Below are positions 44,239 to 52,503 of a stretch of DNA of 64,000 nt, piece after piece (position 1 is the stretch's first letter; each line of letters starts with the position of its first letter). Under the pieces are notes generated by a model. That model was not told where the DNA came from and searched no databases. It worked only from the letters and a program-made list of their open reading frames with translations. A program made the position numbers and the translations under genes. The DNA is from Pseudoxanthomonas koreensis (lineage in GTDB: Bacteria > Pseudomonadota > Gammaproteobacteria > Xanthomonadales > Xanthomonadaceae). Location: assembly GCF_010093225.1 (NCBI RefSeq), contig NZ_PDWM01000012.1, positions 1-64,000 of the forward strand, written 5' to 3'.

Positions 44239-45255
44239 TCAGCCGCCCGGCACCGGCCCGGTCGACTGACGCAGCTGCAGCGCGTACGGCATCCGCACCA
44301 TCCGCCCCGCGCTGCGGTCGCGGATGGCGTTGAGCAGTTGCACGGTGGCCACCTGGCCCATGTCGCGGGTGGGCTGCTGCACCGTGGTCAGCGCCGGGAA
44401 GATCTGCTGCGAGATCGGCGTGTTGTCGAAGCCGCACACCGACACATCGCGCGGTACGCGCAGGCCCAGCTCGCTGGCCGCACGCATCACCCCGGCGGCC
44501 ATGTCGTCGTTGGCGGCGAAGATCGCGGTCGGGCGCTCGGCCAGGGCCAGCAACTGGCGGCCGGCGGCCAGGCCGGAATCGAACGAGAACTCGCCGTCGA
44601 CCACAAGCGCCGGGTCGTAGCGCAGCCCGGCGCGGCGCAACGCGGTGCGGTAGCCGGCCAGGCGCCACTCGCTGGCGCCGTGGTCGGGATGGCCGCGCAC
44701 GTGGGCGATGCGGCGGTGGCCGAGCGCGACCAGGTGCTCCATCAGCTCGCACACCGCTTCGTGCTCGTCCAGGGTCACCCCGATGCGGCCCTCGCGCTCC
44801 TTCGGCGAGATGCACGAGAACGGGATGCCGCGCTGGTCGAGCCGGTCCAGCAGTTCGGCGCTGTCGGTCAGCGGCGGGGTCAGGATCAACCCGTCCAGGC
44901 GCGTCCCCACCACCAGCGCGTCGACCGCGTCGAGGAAGTCCGGGCTGTGGAAGCCCACCGGCTGCATCACCATGCCGTAGTGGTGGCTCTCGCAGGCCTC
45001 GACCACGCCGGTGAGGATCTCCATCAGGTAGTTCGGCGAAGGATTGTCGTAGAGCAGCGCCACCAGGTACGAGCGGTTGCCGGCCAGGCTGCGCGCCGAG
45101 GGGTCAGGGCGGTAGTTGAGTGCGGCCACCGTCTCCATGACCTTCGCGCGGGTGGCCTCGCGCACGCCCGGCTCGTTGTTGAGCACGCGCGACACCGTCT
45201 TCATCGACACGCCGGCCTGCCTGGCGACGTCCTCGATCCTGATCCGCATCGTCAT
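44239..45255 (-). CDS. LacI-family repressor of the glucoside operon
   Basis: The 338-residue regulator has an N-terminal LacI helix-turn-helix (IRIEDVARQAGVSMKTVSRV, with hinge YRPDPSARSLAG). The sugar-binding-fold core shows LVALLYDNPSPNYLMEIL, GLILTPPLTD and IFAANDDMAAGV. It is the third gene of the GH3-SSS-lacI unit and likely represses it. A LacI-type dyad lies upstream of the GH3 gene. The effector is probably a glucoside or glucose derivative; this is inferred from the neighbours only. ATG at 45255 or 45249 (two codons later) are equally good. Confidence 0.92.
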   Translation of the reverse strand: MTMRIRIEDVARQAGVSMKTVSRVLNNEPGVREATRAKVMETVAALNYRPDPSARSLAGNRSYLVALLYDNPSPNYLMEILTGVVEACESHHYGMVMQPVGFHSPDFLDAVDALVVGTRLDGLILTPPLTDSAELLDRLDQRGIPFSCISPKEREGRIGVTLDEHEAVCELMEHLVALGHRRIAHVRGHPDHGASEWRLAGYRTALRRAGLRYDPALVVDGEFSFDSGLAAGRQLLALAERPTAIFAANDDMAAGVMRAASELGLRVPRDVSVCGFDNTPISQQIFPALTTVQQPTRDMGQVATVQLLNAIRDRSAGRMVRMPYALQLRQSTGPVPGG

Positions 45256-45283
45256 CCCGCTCCCGCCCTGGCCCGGTCCGTGC

Positions 45284-46846
45284 TCACCAGAACACCGCGT
45301 ACAGCGCGACCAGGATCGCGACCACGCCCAGCGCGGCGACGTTGAAGCCGGCGCTGGTCGAGTAGTCGACGTCGTCGGTGCGGATCAGGTCGCTGCCGGC
45401 CTGCGGCGGCCGCGTCGCCAGCGACACGCCCCAGGCCAGGGCCAGCGCCAGCAGGAACACCAGGCCGACGCGGTCGATGAACGGCAGCGACGGCCAAGCC
45501 AGCTTGAGCACGATCGACAGCGCGAACGAACCGGTCGCCGCGGCCAGCGCGCCGGCCTCGTTGGCCCGCTTCCAGAACAGGCCGAGCACGAAGATCACCA
45601 CGATGCCCGGGGTGAAGAAACCGGTGTATTCCTGTATGTACTGGAACGCCTGGTCGAAGCTGCCCAGCAGCGGGCGCGCGGTCAGGATCGCCAGCAGCAC
45701 CGACACCACCGCGGCGATGCGACCGACGCGCACCAGGTGGCCCTGGCCGGCATCCGGGCGCTTCTTGGCGTAGAAGTCCAGGGTGAAGATCGTCGCCACC
45801 GAATTGATCTTCGAGGCCAGCGAGGCCACGATCGCGGCGACCAGCGCGGCGAACACCAGGCCGAGGATGCCGCCGGGCAGCAGCGCCATCATCGTCGGAT
45901 AGGCCTGGTCGGGCTTGGCCAGGTCCGGCGCCAGCACAACCGCGGCGATGCCGGGCACCACCACCACCAGCGGCATCAGCAGCTTCAGGAACGCGGCGAA
46001 CACCACGCCCTTCTGCGCCTCCCTGATGTCCTTGGCCGCCAGCGCGCGCTGGATGATGTACTGGTTGAAGCCCCAGTAACTGATGTTCATGATCCACATG
46101 CCGCCGATCAGCACGCTGATGCCCGGCAGGTCCTTGTAGAACGGGTTGTCCTTGCTGAGGATCATCTCGAAGTGGCCCGGATGCTCGGCCCACAGCTTCG
46201 AGAAGCCGCCGAGCACGCTGCCGTCGCCGATGTGGCCCAGGGTGATCCCGGTGACCAGCAGGCCGCCCATCACCAGCAGCGTCACCTGGACGATGTCGGT
46301 CAGCGCCACCGCCTTGAGCCCGCCGTACAACTGGTACGCCAGCGCGAACAGGCCGAGCAGGGCCAGCGCCAGCATCTGGTCCATGCCGGTGACCTGGGTC
46401 ACCGCGATCGAGCCCAGCCACAGGATCGAGGTCAGGTTCACGAACACGTACAGGCCCAGCCAGAACACCGCCATCAGCGTGCGGATGCGGGTGCCGTACC
46501 GCTCCTCGAGGAACTGCGGCATCGTGTAGATGCGGTTGCGCAGGAAGATCGGCAGGAAGAACTTGCCGACGATCAGCAGCGTAGCCGCCGCCATCCATTC
46601 GTAGGAGGCGATCGCCAGACCGAGGGCGTAGCCGGAACCGGACATGCCGATGATCTGCTCGGCGGAGATGTTGGCCGCGATCAGCGAGGCGCCGATCGCC
46701 CACCAGGGCAGCGAACGGCTGGCCAGGAAGTAGTCGGTGGTCGATTTCTGGTGCCCCGCCTTCTCCCGCGAGACCCACTGGGCCAAGGCGAAGATGCCCG
46801 CCAGGTAGACCAGCACGATCACCACGTCCAGTGTTGCCAGCTTCAT
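45284..46846 (-). CDS. Sodium:solute symporter (SSS family), probable sugar transporter
   Basis: The 520-residue inner-membrane protein has about 14 hydrophobic helices and the SSS layout. The Na+-site motifs include SLPWWAIGASLIAANISAEQ near the N-terminus and the later LVAAIVASLASKINSVATIF. The GSGYALGLAIASYEWMAAAT and YQLYGGLKAVALTDIVQ stretches match vSGLT-type Na+/glucose and galactose symporters rather than proline or pantothenate carriers. The position between a beta-glucosidase-type gene and lacI supports a role in taking up released glucose or oligosaccharides. It follows the GH3 gene with a 142-bp spacer, which contains a short GC-rich run and no obvious promoter. Confidence 0.9.
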   Translation of the reverse strand: MKLATLDVVIVLVYLAGIFALAQWVSREKAGHQKSTTDYFLASRSLPWWAIGASLIAANISAEQIIGMSGSGYALGLAIASYEWMAAATLLIVGKFFLPIFLRNRIYTMPQFLEERYGTRIRTLMAVFWLGLYVFVNLTSILWLGSIAVTQVTGMDQMLALALLGLFALAYQLYGGLKAVALTDIVQVTLLVMGGLLVTGITLGHIGDGSVLGGFSKLWAEHPGHFEMILSKDNPFYKDLPGISVLIGGMWIMNISYWGFNQYIIQRALAAKDIREAQKGVVFAAFLKLLMPLVVVVPGIAAVVLAPDLAKPDQAYPTMMALLPGGILGLVFAALVAAIVASLASKINSVATIFTLDFYAKKRPDAGQGHLVRVGRIAAVVSVLLAILTARPLLGSFDQAFQYIQEYTGFFTPGIVVIFVLGLFWKRANEAGALAAATGSFALSIVLKLAWPSLPFIDRVGLVFLLALALAWGVSLATRPPQAGSDLIRTDDVDYSTSAGFNVAALGVVAILVALYAVFW

Positions 46847-46988
46847 CCGCGCTCTCCGGGTTGCTTGCGCTCGGGTGTGCGGGAGGGCGTGGCCCGCCAT
46901 CCGCGTCGGCACGACGCCGGCAAGGCGGAAGCGGTGATGCAGCCGGCGCCGCCGCCCTCCCGGAGGCGACGCCGGTCCTGGATCGTTG

Positions 46989-49568
46989 CTACGACTGCGG
47001 GCAGGACAGGATGTGCTGCGCCTCGCTGACGGCACCGACCGCCACGCGCGACACCGACAGCGTGGCGGCCGCGTCGCTGTGCAGCTTCAGCAGCAGGTCC
47101 AGCTTAGCGGTGTCCGCGCCGCTGGCGGCGAAGCACTTCAGCGGGATGCCCAGCGTGGTCCACTGCCCGGCGGGCAGCGCGGCCAGCGTTTCGCGCAGCG
47201 GCAGCGGGGTGCCGGCGCCGGCGCTGGCGCTGCCCGAACCGCTGGCCGGCACCGCGTCCGGGCGCAGGGTCAGCACCAGCAGCAGGTCGCCATTGGTCTC
47301 GCGGGCCAGGTCCTGCGGCGGCTCGGAACGGATCGCCGCGGCGGCCGGCTGCGCGCCGGACCAGGGGAGGCGGCGCGCGTCTTCCTGCCGTTCGTGGTCC
47401 ACCGCGGTCACCGCCAGCGCGTCGCCGGCCAGCGCGACCGGCACCGTGGTCACCGCCCCGGCCGGCGCCTGCGCGCCTTCCAGGCTCAGCGACAGGCCCG
47501 GGGCCAGCTGGCCGCCGGCGAAATACACGCCCGCCGGCGCCTGCAGGCCCTCGATGCCCGAGTCTTCCGGCAGCGGCGCCACGTCGCCGTTGTCGGCGTA
47601 GGTCAGGCCGTAGCCGAAGGCGAACTGCGGGTCGTGGCCGGGCCTGTTCACCGCCGCGTCGACCGCGTTGCGCGGCCAGGAGAAGCTGAGCTTGCCCTTG
47701 AAATCGTGGTCGACGCTGCCGTCGGCCTTGCGCAGCAGCACGTCGGCCACGCCGGCGCCTTCCGAACCCGGCAGCCACGCGGCAACGAAGGCGTCGGCGG
47801 CGTTGATCTCGCGGTTCATCCACAGCGGGCGGCCGCTGATGAACACCGCCACCACCGGGATGCCGTCGGCCTTGAGCTTGCGGATCAGCTCCAGGTCGCT
47901 GTCGTCGCCCGGATGGAACAGCAGGTTGGGGATGTCGCCCTGGAACTCGGCGTAGGGGTTCTCGCCGAACACGACCACGGCCACGTCCGGCTTCGACTTG
48001 TACCTGCCGTCCACCGCCAGCTCGGCCTGGCCACCGCCGGCTTTCACTGCGCGCTGCAGGCCCTCCCAGATCGTGTCCGCGTTCGGGAAGTCGGCGCGCA
48101 CCGTTCCGGTGCCCTGCCAGTTCAGGGTCCAGCCGCCGGTCTGCTTGCTCATGTTGTCGGCGCCATCGCCGGCGACCAGCACCTTCTGCCCGGTGCGCAG
48201 CGGCAGCACGCCGCCCTGGTTCTTCAGCAGCACCAGCGACTCGCGCACCGCCTGCCGCGCCACCGCGCGGTGCTCCGGTGCGCCGAGCAGTTCGAACTTG
48301 CCGCCCAGCGCGCGCTGCGAGGGCCTGGGCGCGTCGAACAGGCCCATGCGGAACTTGACCCGCAGGATCCGCTTCACCGCGTCGTCCAGCCGCGCCATCG
48401 ACAGCGTGCCGTCCTTCGCGGCGGCCAGGGTGCTGTCGTACATGCCCTTCCAGCTGTCCGGCGCCATCGCCATGTCCAGGCCGGCGGTGAAGGTGGCCGG
48501 GCAATCGTCATTCGTGCAGCCGGGGATCTGGCCGTGGCCGTTCCAGTCGCCGACGACGAAGCCTCCGAAATTCATCCGCCCCTTCAGCACGTCGGTCAGC
48601 AGCGGCTGGTGGCCGTGCATCTTGGTGCCGTGGAAGCTGTTGAACGAGGCCATCACCGACTGCGCGCCGGCCTCGATCGCGGTCCTGTAGCCGGCCGCGT
48701 GCACGTCGCGCAGCTCGGCCTCGCTGACCTGGGTGTCGCCCTGGTCGCGCCCGCCGGTGGTGCCGCCGTCGCCGACGAAATGCTTGACCGAGACCATCAC
48801 CCGGCTGTCGCCGAGGAAGCCGGGCTCGCCGGGCTTGCCCTGCAGGCCCTCGACCATGGCCTTCGCGAACCCGGCCACCACCTGCGGGTTCTCCGAGTAG
48901 CCCTCGTAGGCGCGGCCCCAGCGCACGTCCTGCGGCACCGCCACGGTCGGCGCGAACGCCCATTCTATGCCGGTGGTACGGGTCTCCATCGCGGTGATCT
49001 CGCCGATCTTCCGCAGCAGTTCCGGGTTGCGGGTGGCGCCGAGGCCGACGTTGTGCGGGAACAGGGTGGCGCCGACGACATTGCTCTGGCCGTGCATCGC
49101 GTCGATGCCCCAGATCCCCGGGATCGCCTTGCCGCCGCCGGAGGTGTCCATCGACGCCTCCCAGAACGCATCGGACAGGGCCAGCCATTCGGCCGGGGTC
49201 GCGTTGTACCTGCCGCCCGGATCGGAACTGCCGCCGGCCAGGATCGAGCCGAGGCGATACTTGCGCACGTCCTCGGGGGTGATGCTGCCGATGTCGCCCT
49301 GGATCAGCTGGCCGACCTTCTCCTCCAGGGTCATCGTCGCCAGCAGGTCGTCGACCTGCTTCTCCAGCGCCGGGTCGGCGGCCAGCGGCCAGGCCAGCTG
49401 CGGCCACTGCCCGGGATGGATGCTGCCGTCGGCCGCAGCCGGGGCGGCGGCGGTCGCGGCCGGTTCGGCGCTGCGGTTGCAGGCAGCCAGGACGGCCAGG
49501 ACCAGCGCGGCGGCGAGCGCGTTGCGGAAACGGGTGGCGGGCACGGCGGTGCCGGCGTGGGTGCTCAT
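46989..49568 (-). CDS. Glycoside hydrolase family 3 lipoprotein (exo-beta-glucosidase type)
   Basis: The 859-residue enzyme has a lipoprotein signal with lipobox LAAC (about residue 29), so it is anchored at the cell surface or periplasm. The GH3 N-terminal domain starts LLATMTLEEKVGQLIQGDI; VSVKHFVGDGGTTGGRDQGD is the substrate loop. The nucleophile Asp is in GFVVGDWNGHG (about residue 340). The GH3 C-terminal domain (from LVLLKNQGGVLPL) and a late beta-sandwich-like part with FAFGYGLTYADNGD follow. It resembles exo-1,3/1,4-beta-glucosidases (ExoP/CelD type) that release glucose. It leads the operon GH3-SSS-lacI. A LacI dyad lies about 95 bp upstream. Confidence 0.93.
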   Translation of the reverse strand: MSTHAGTAVPATRFRNALAAALVLAVLAACNRSAEPAATAAAPAAADGSIHPGQWPQLAWPLAADPALEKQVDDLLATMTLEEKVGQLIQGDIGSITPEDVRKYRLGSILAGGSSDPGGRYNATPAEWLALSDAFWEASMDTSGGGKAIPGIWGIDAMHGQSNVVGATLFPHNVGLGATRNPELLRKIGEITAMETRTTGIEWAFAPTVAVPQDVRWGRAYEGYSENPQVVAGFAKAMVEGLQGKPGEPGFLGDSRVMVSVKHFVGDGGTTGGRDQGDTQVSEAELRDVHAAGYRTAIEAGAQSVMASFNSFHGTKMHGHQPLLTDVLKGRMNFGGFVVGDWNGHGQIPGCTNDDCPATFTAGLDMAMAPDSWKGMYDSTLAAAKDGTLSMARLDDAVKRILRVKFRMGLFDAPRPSQRALGGKFELLGAPEHRAVARQAVRESLVLLKNQGGVLPLRTGQKVLVAGDGADNMSKQTGGWTLNWQGTGTVRADFPNADTIWEGLQRAVKAGGGQAELAVDGRYKSKPDVAVVVFGENPYAEFQGDIPNLLFHPGDDSDLELIRKLKADGIPVVAVFISGRPLWMNREINAADAFVAAWLPGSEGAGVADVLLRKADGSVDHDFKGKLSFSWPRNAVDAAVNRPGHDPQFAFGYGLTYADNGDVAPLPEDSGIEGLQAPAGVYFAGGQLAPGLSLSLEGAQAPAGAVTTVPVALAGDALAVTAVDHERQEDARRLPWSGAQPAAAAIRSEPPQDLARETNGDLLLVLTLRPDAVPASGSGSASAGAGTPLPLRETLAALPAGQWTTLGIPLKCFAASGADTAKLDLLLKLHSDAAATLSVSRVAVGAVSEAQHILSCPQS

Positions 49569-49662
49569 CAGGGTTGCTCCCTCTGTTCGTTCGGGCCGGC
49601 GCCCGGTCCCCGGGAGCCACGCCGCGGTCAGGCAGTGACGGCCGCAGAGGCTTCGTCAGGAA

Positions 49663-49709
49663 TGGCAGCGCTGTCAACCGCAGCGCCCAGCCATGCCGGG
49701 ATGGCATGG
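49663..49709 (-). promoter_or_regulatory. LacI-type operator ahead of the GH3 operon
   Basis: TGGCAGCGCTGTCA (49663-49676) is a near-perfect 14-base dyad of the kind bound by LacI-family proteins. It lies about 95 bases upstream of the GH3 ATG. A second inverted repeat, CCATGCC-GGGAT-GGCATGG (49691-49709), follows. The rest of the 49569-50037 spacer is very GC-rich, and no gene could be supported in it. Confidence 0.65.
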
Positions 49710-49962
49710 GCCGGCCCGCACCCCGGCATCCCCCGCGCCGCGGGCCGCAGGGTCGGAAAACCGCGCAACGGCGGGCACCGGGCGCGGCGGGGCAAGCGCG
49801 GCGGGCGCCGCCGGCGGGAATGGCGCGCCGCCGCGCCTGTGGCATCGCAGCAACCGCTTTGCGGCGGTCGCGGGACCGCGCGCGCGCTCCGCGCCGGGCC
49901 GCCACGCGACCCCCCGCCGCCCCTCCGCGCCCGTGCACCACCGGCCGCCAAGGCCTTCCGGC

Positions 49963-49992
49963 TTCCGAAGCCGGCGCGACCCTCTCTATAAT
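49963..49992 (+). promoter_or_regulatory. Probable sigma-70 promoter of the cytochrome c gene
   Basis: A perfect -10 hexamer TATAAT (49987-49992) lies 46 bases before the GTG at 50038. A weak -35 (TTCCGA, 49963-49968) is 18 bases upstream. A perfect TATAAT is rare in this GC-rich sequence, which supports the call. Confidence 0.55.
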
Positions 49993-50037
49993 CGGCGCCA
50001 GCTGTGGCCGGCCGCGCCACTCGCCATAGGATGGGAT

Positions 50038-50556
50038 GTGCGTAACTACGACCTGGAATTCCTCAAGCGCTTCTCGCTGGTGATCGGCTTTCTGGGCCTG
50101 GTCACCGTGGGCCTGATCCTGCTGGCTGCGTACCTGCACCGCCAGCTGCCGCCGGAAATCTCGCCGACGGCCGCCAGCCGCACCGCGGCGCGCATCCATC
50201 CGGTCGGTGCGGTCTATGCCGGCGACACCGGCGCCGCCGCACAGGCCGCCGCCGCGGCCGCCGCCGCGGCCAAGGCCGCCGGCCAGGTCGCCTACGGCGG
50301 CACCACCGACGGCGCGGTGATCTACGAGAACCTGTGCGGCGCCTGCCACACCAACGGCGTGGGCATGGCCCCGACCCTGGACCACGCGCACTGGGATGCG
50401 CGCATCGCCCAGGGCGCCGAAACCCTGCACAGGCACGCCATCGAGGGCTTCACCGGCCCGGACGGCGGGATCATGCCGCCGAAGGGCGGCAACCCGGCAC
50501 TGACCGATGAGCAGGTGATCGCCACGGTCGACTGGATGCTCGCCAACCTCAAGTAA
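50038..50556 (+). CDS. Membrane-anchored class I c-type cytochrome (c5-like)
   Basis: The 172-residue protein has one N-terminal transmembrane helix (SLVIGFLGLVTVGLILLAAY, residues about 13-32) and an Ala-rich linker with a run AAAAAAAAAKAAGQ. One heme-binding domain follows. Heme is attached at CGACH (Cys100, Cys103, His104), and the axial Met is in DGGIMPPKGG. This is the c5 type that carries electrons in respiratory chains. The GTG at 50038 has AGGAT upstream. The gene is probably transcribed alone from the TATAAT promoter. The partner oxidase is not in this window. Confidence 0.9.
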   Translation: MRNYDLEFLKRFSLVIGFLGLVTVGLILLAAYLHRQLPPEISPTAASRTAARIHPVGAVYAGDTGAAAQAAAAAAAAAKAAGQVAYGGTTDGAVIYENLCGACHTNGVGMAPTLDHAHWDARIAQGAETLHRHAIEGFTGPDGGIMPPKGGNPALTDEQVIATVDWMLANLK

Positions 50557-50574
50557 GCCCGGCTCCATCGCACC

Positions 50575-50602
50575 AACGCCGCCTCCGGGCGGCGTTGTCG
50601 TT
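50575..50602 (+). terminator. Probable terminator after the cytochrome c gene
   Basis: A 9-bp stem AACGCCGCC/GGCGGCGTT (50575-50583, 50588-50596) has a TCCG loop. Its tail GTCGTTT is only partly T-rich, so it may allow some read-through into the nuclease gene 37 bases on. Confidence 0.6.
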
Positions 50603-50639
50603 TCCGCAGCATCGATTCCGCACCGCCGAGGGCACGCCC

Positions 50640-52499
50640 ATGCGCCGATTCCCCGCCCACCGCGTCGCCGCGCTGGCCTTGCTCCTGGCTGCCGGACCGC
50701 TGCCGGCGCTTGCCGGCACCGGGTCGGCCGCCAATGCCGCGGACAGGGGCGAGCCGGCAACGGGCGGCCCGGCGAAAGGCCGCGCGGTCGCGATCGCCCA
50801 GGTCCAGGGCCGCGGCGCGGCCAGCCCGCTGGCCGGCGAACCGGTGGTGCTCACCGCCACCGTCAGCGCCGATTTCCGCGAAGGCCTGGGCGGGCTGTTC
50901 GTGCAGGACGCCGGCGACGGCGACGCTGCCACCTCCGACGGCCTGTTCGTGCGCGCCGCCGAAGGCTTCCAGTTCCCCGCCGACGTGGCCGCGGGCCGGC
51001 AATGCCGCTTCCACGGCCGGGTGATCGAGGAAAAACGCGGCGCCGACAGCGCGACCACGCTGCTGGCCGGGCACATCGACCGCTGCCGCGACGCCGCGCC
51101 GGTGCCCGCGCTGGCGCTCGATGCGCTGCCCGCCGACTGGGAAGCGCTGGAAGGCATGCGCGTGCGCATCGATGCGCCGCTGGCCGTCACCGGCACCGAC
51201 GCGGTGCAGCGCTTCGGCGAACTGGCGGTGTCGTTCGACGGACGCCAGTGGCAGCCCAGCGAGGTGGCGCGACCCGGTTCGCCGGAGCACGCGACGGGGG
51301 CCGCGCGCAACGCGCGCCAGCGGCTGCTGCTGGACGACGGCAGCCAGCAGCGCGATCCGGCGCAGGTCGCCTGGCTGGACGGGCGCGAGATCCCGCGCGT
51401 GGGCGCCACGGTGCGCGACGCCGAAGGCATCGTCGAACAGCGCCACGGCGGCTGGCGGCTGCAGCTCGACGCCGCGCCGCGGATCGAGGCCGCCGCGCGG
51501 CCGGCGCCGCCGCAGGTGCCCGGCAACGTGCGCGTGGCCGCGTTCAACCTGGAGAACCTGTTCAACGGCGACGGCCGCGGCGGCGGTTTCCCGACCGAAC
51601 GCGGCGCGCGCACGCCGCAGGCGCTGGACGCGCAGCTGGCCAAGCTGGTCGCCACCATCCGCGACCTCGACCCGGACGTGGCCGCGCTGATGGAGCTGGA
51701 GAATGACGGCCATGACGCGGACTCCAGCCTGGCGCGGCTGCTGCGCGAGCTCAATGAGGGCGATAGCGCGCAGTGGCGCTTCGTCGATGCAGGCCGCGGC
51801 CCGGGCACGGACACCATCCGCGTCGGCCTCATCTACCGCGGCGATCGCGTGGTCGCGCGCGGCAGGCCGGCGGTGCTGGAGGGCGGACCGTTCGGCGAAC
51901 GCAGCCGGGTGCCGCTGGCGCAGGCGTTCAGGCGCAAGGACGGCGGCAAGGAATTCGTCGTCGTCGCCAACCACTTCAAGTCAAAGGGCTGCAGCGAGGC
52001 CGAAGGCGCCGATGCCGACCAGAAGGACGGCCAGGGCTGCTGGAACGGGCTACGCCTGGACTCGGCGCAGCGCCTGCACCGCTGGCTGGAATCGGCGCCG
52101 CTGGGCAAGGACCGCGAACGCGTGGTGATCCTCGGCGACTTCAACGCCTACGCGATGGAAGACCCGGTGCGCTGGCTGCGCGAGCAGGGCTGGAGCGATG
52201 CCTTCGCTGCCGTCGCCGACGCTGCGGCTGGCTCTGCGGCTGGCGCCGGGACTGGCGCTGCGGGCGACGCCGCCAGCGGCAGCGCGGCCGGGCGCCCCTG
52301 GAGCTACGTCTACCAGGGCCTGAGCGGGCGCCTGGACCACGCGTTGCTGAGCCCGTCGCTGCTGCCGCACCTGCGCGGCGCGGCCGAATGGCACGTCAAC
52401 GCCGACGAGCCGGACGACGCCGGCTACGCCGGCCGCAACGTGCCCGGCCCCTGGCGCAGCTCCGACCACGACCCGCTGCTGCTGGGCTTCGACCTGTAG
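50640..52499 (+). CDS. ExeM/NucH-like secreted endonuclease
   Basis: The 619-residue protein has a signal peptide (MRRFPAHRVAALALLLAAGP, cleaved near PALA|GTG). An OB-fold/lamin-like N-terminal part (about 50-300; VAIAQVQGRGAASPLAGEPV) precedes an endonuclease/exonuclease/phosphatase domain (about 310-619) with VRVAAFNLENLFNGDG, ALMELENDG, VVVANHFKSKGC, ILGDFNAY and the final SSDHDPLLLGFDL. This matches the ExeM-type extracellular DNases of Gram-negative bacteria. A low-complexity insert of about 30 residues (AAVADAAAGSAAGAGTGAAG) sits inside the enzyme domain, at DNA positions about 52205-52300. It may be a flexible loop. Confidence 0.9.
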   Translation: MRRFPAHRVAALALLLAAGPLPALAGTGSAANAADRGEPATGGPAKGRAVAIAQVQGRGAASPLAGEPVVLTATVSADFREGLGGLFVQDAGDGDAATSDGLFVRAAEGFQFPADVAAGRQCRFHGRVIEEKRGADSATTLLAGHIDRCRDAAPVPALALDALPADWEALEGMRVRIDAPLAVTGTDAVQRFGELAVSFDGRQWQPSEVARPGSPEHATGAARNARQRLLLDDGSQQRDPAQVAWLDGREIPRVGATVRDAEGIVEQRHGGWRLQLDAAPRIEAAARPAPPQVPGNVRVAAFNLENLFNGDGRGGGFPTERGARTPQALDAQLAKLVATIRDLDPDVAALMELENDGHDADSSLARLLRELNEGDSAQWRFVDAGRGPGTDTIRVGLIYRGDRVVARGRPAVLEGGPFGERSRVPLAQAFRRKDGGKEFVVVANHFKSKGCSEAEGADADQKDGQGCWNGLRLDSAQRLHRWLESAPLGKDRERVVILGDFNAYAMEDPVRWLREQGWSDAFAAVADAAAGSAAGAGTGAAGDAASGSAAGRPWSYVYQGLSGRLDHALLSPSLLPHLRGAAEWHVNADEPDDAGYAGRNVPGPWRSSDHDPLLLGFDL

Positions 52500-52503
52500 C
52501 GGC

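Noticed and set aside
49574-50029. Several open frames in the spacer between the GH3 and cytochrome c genes
   Set aside because: Arg/Ala/Pro-rich translations in every frame, overlapping the LacI dyad and the TATAAT promoter; typical of GC-rich noncoding DNA.
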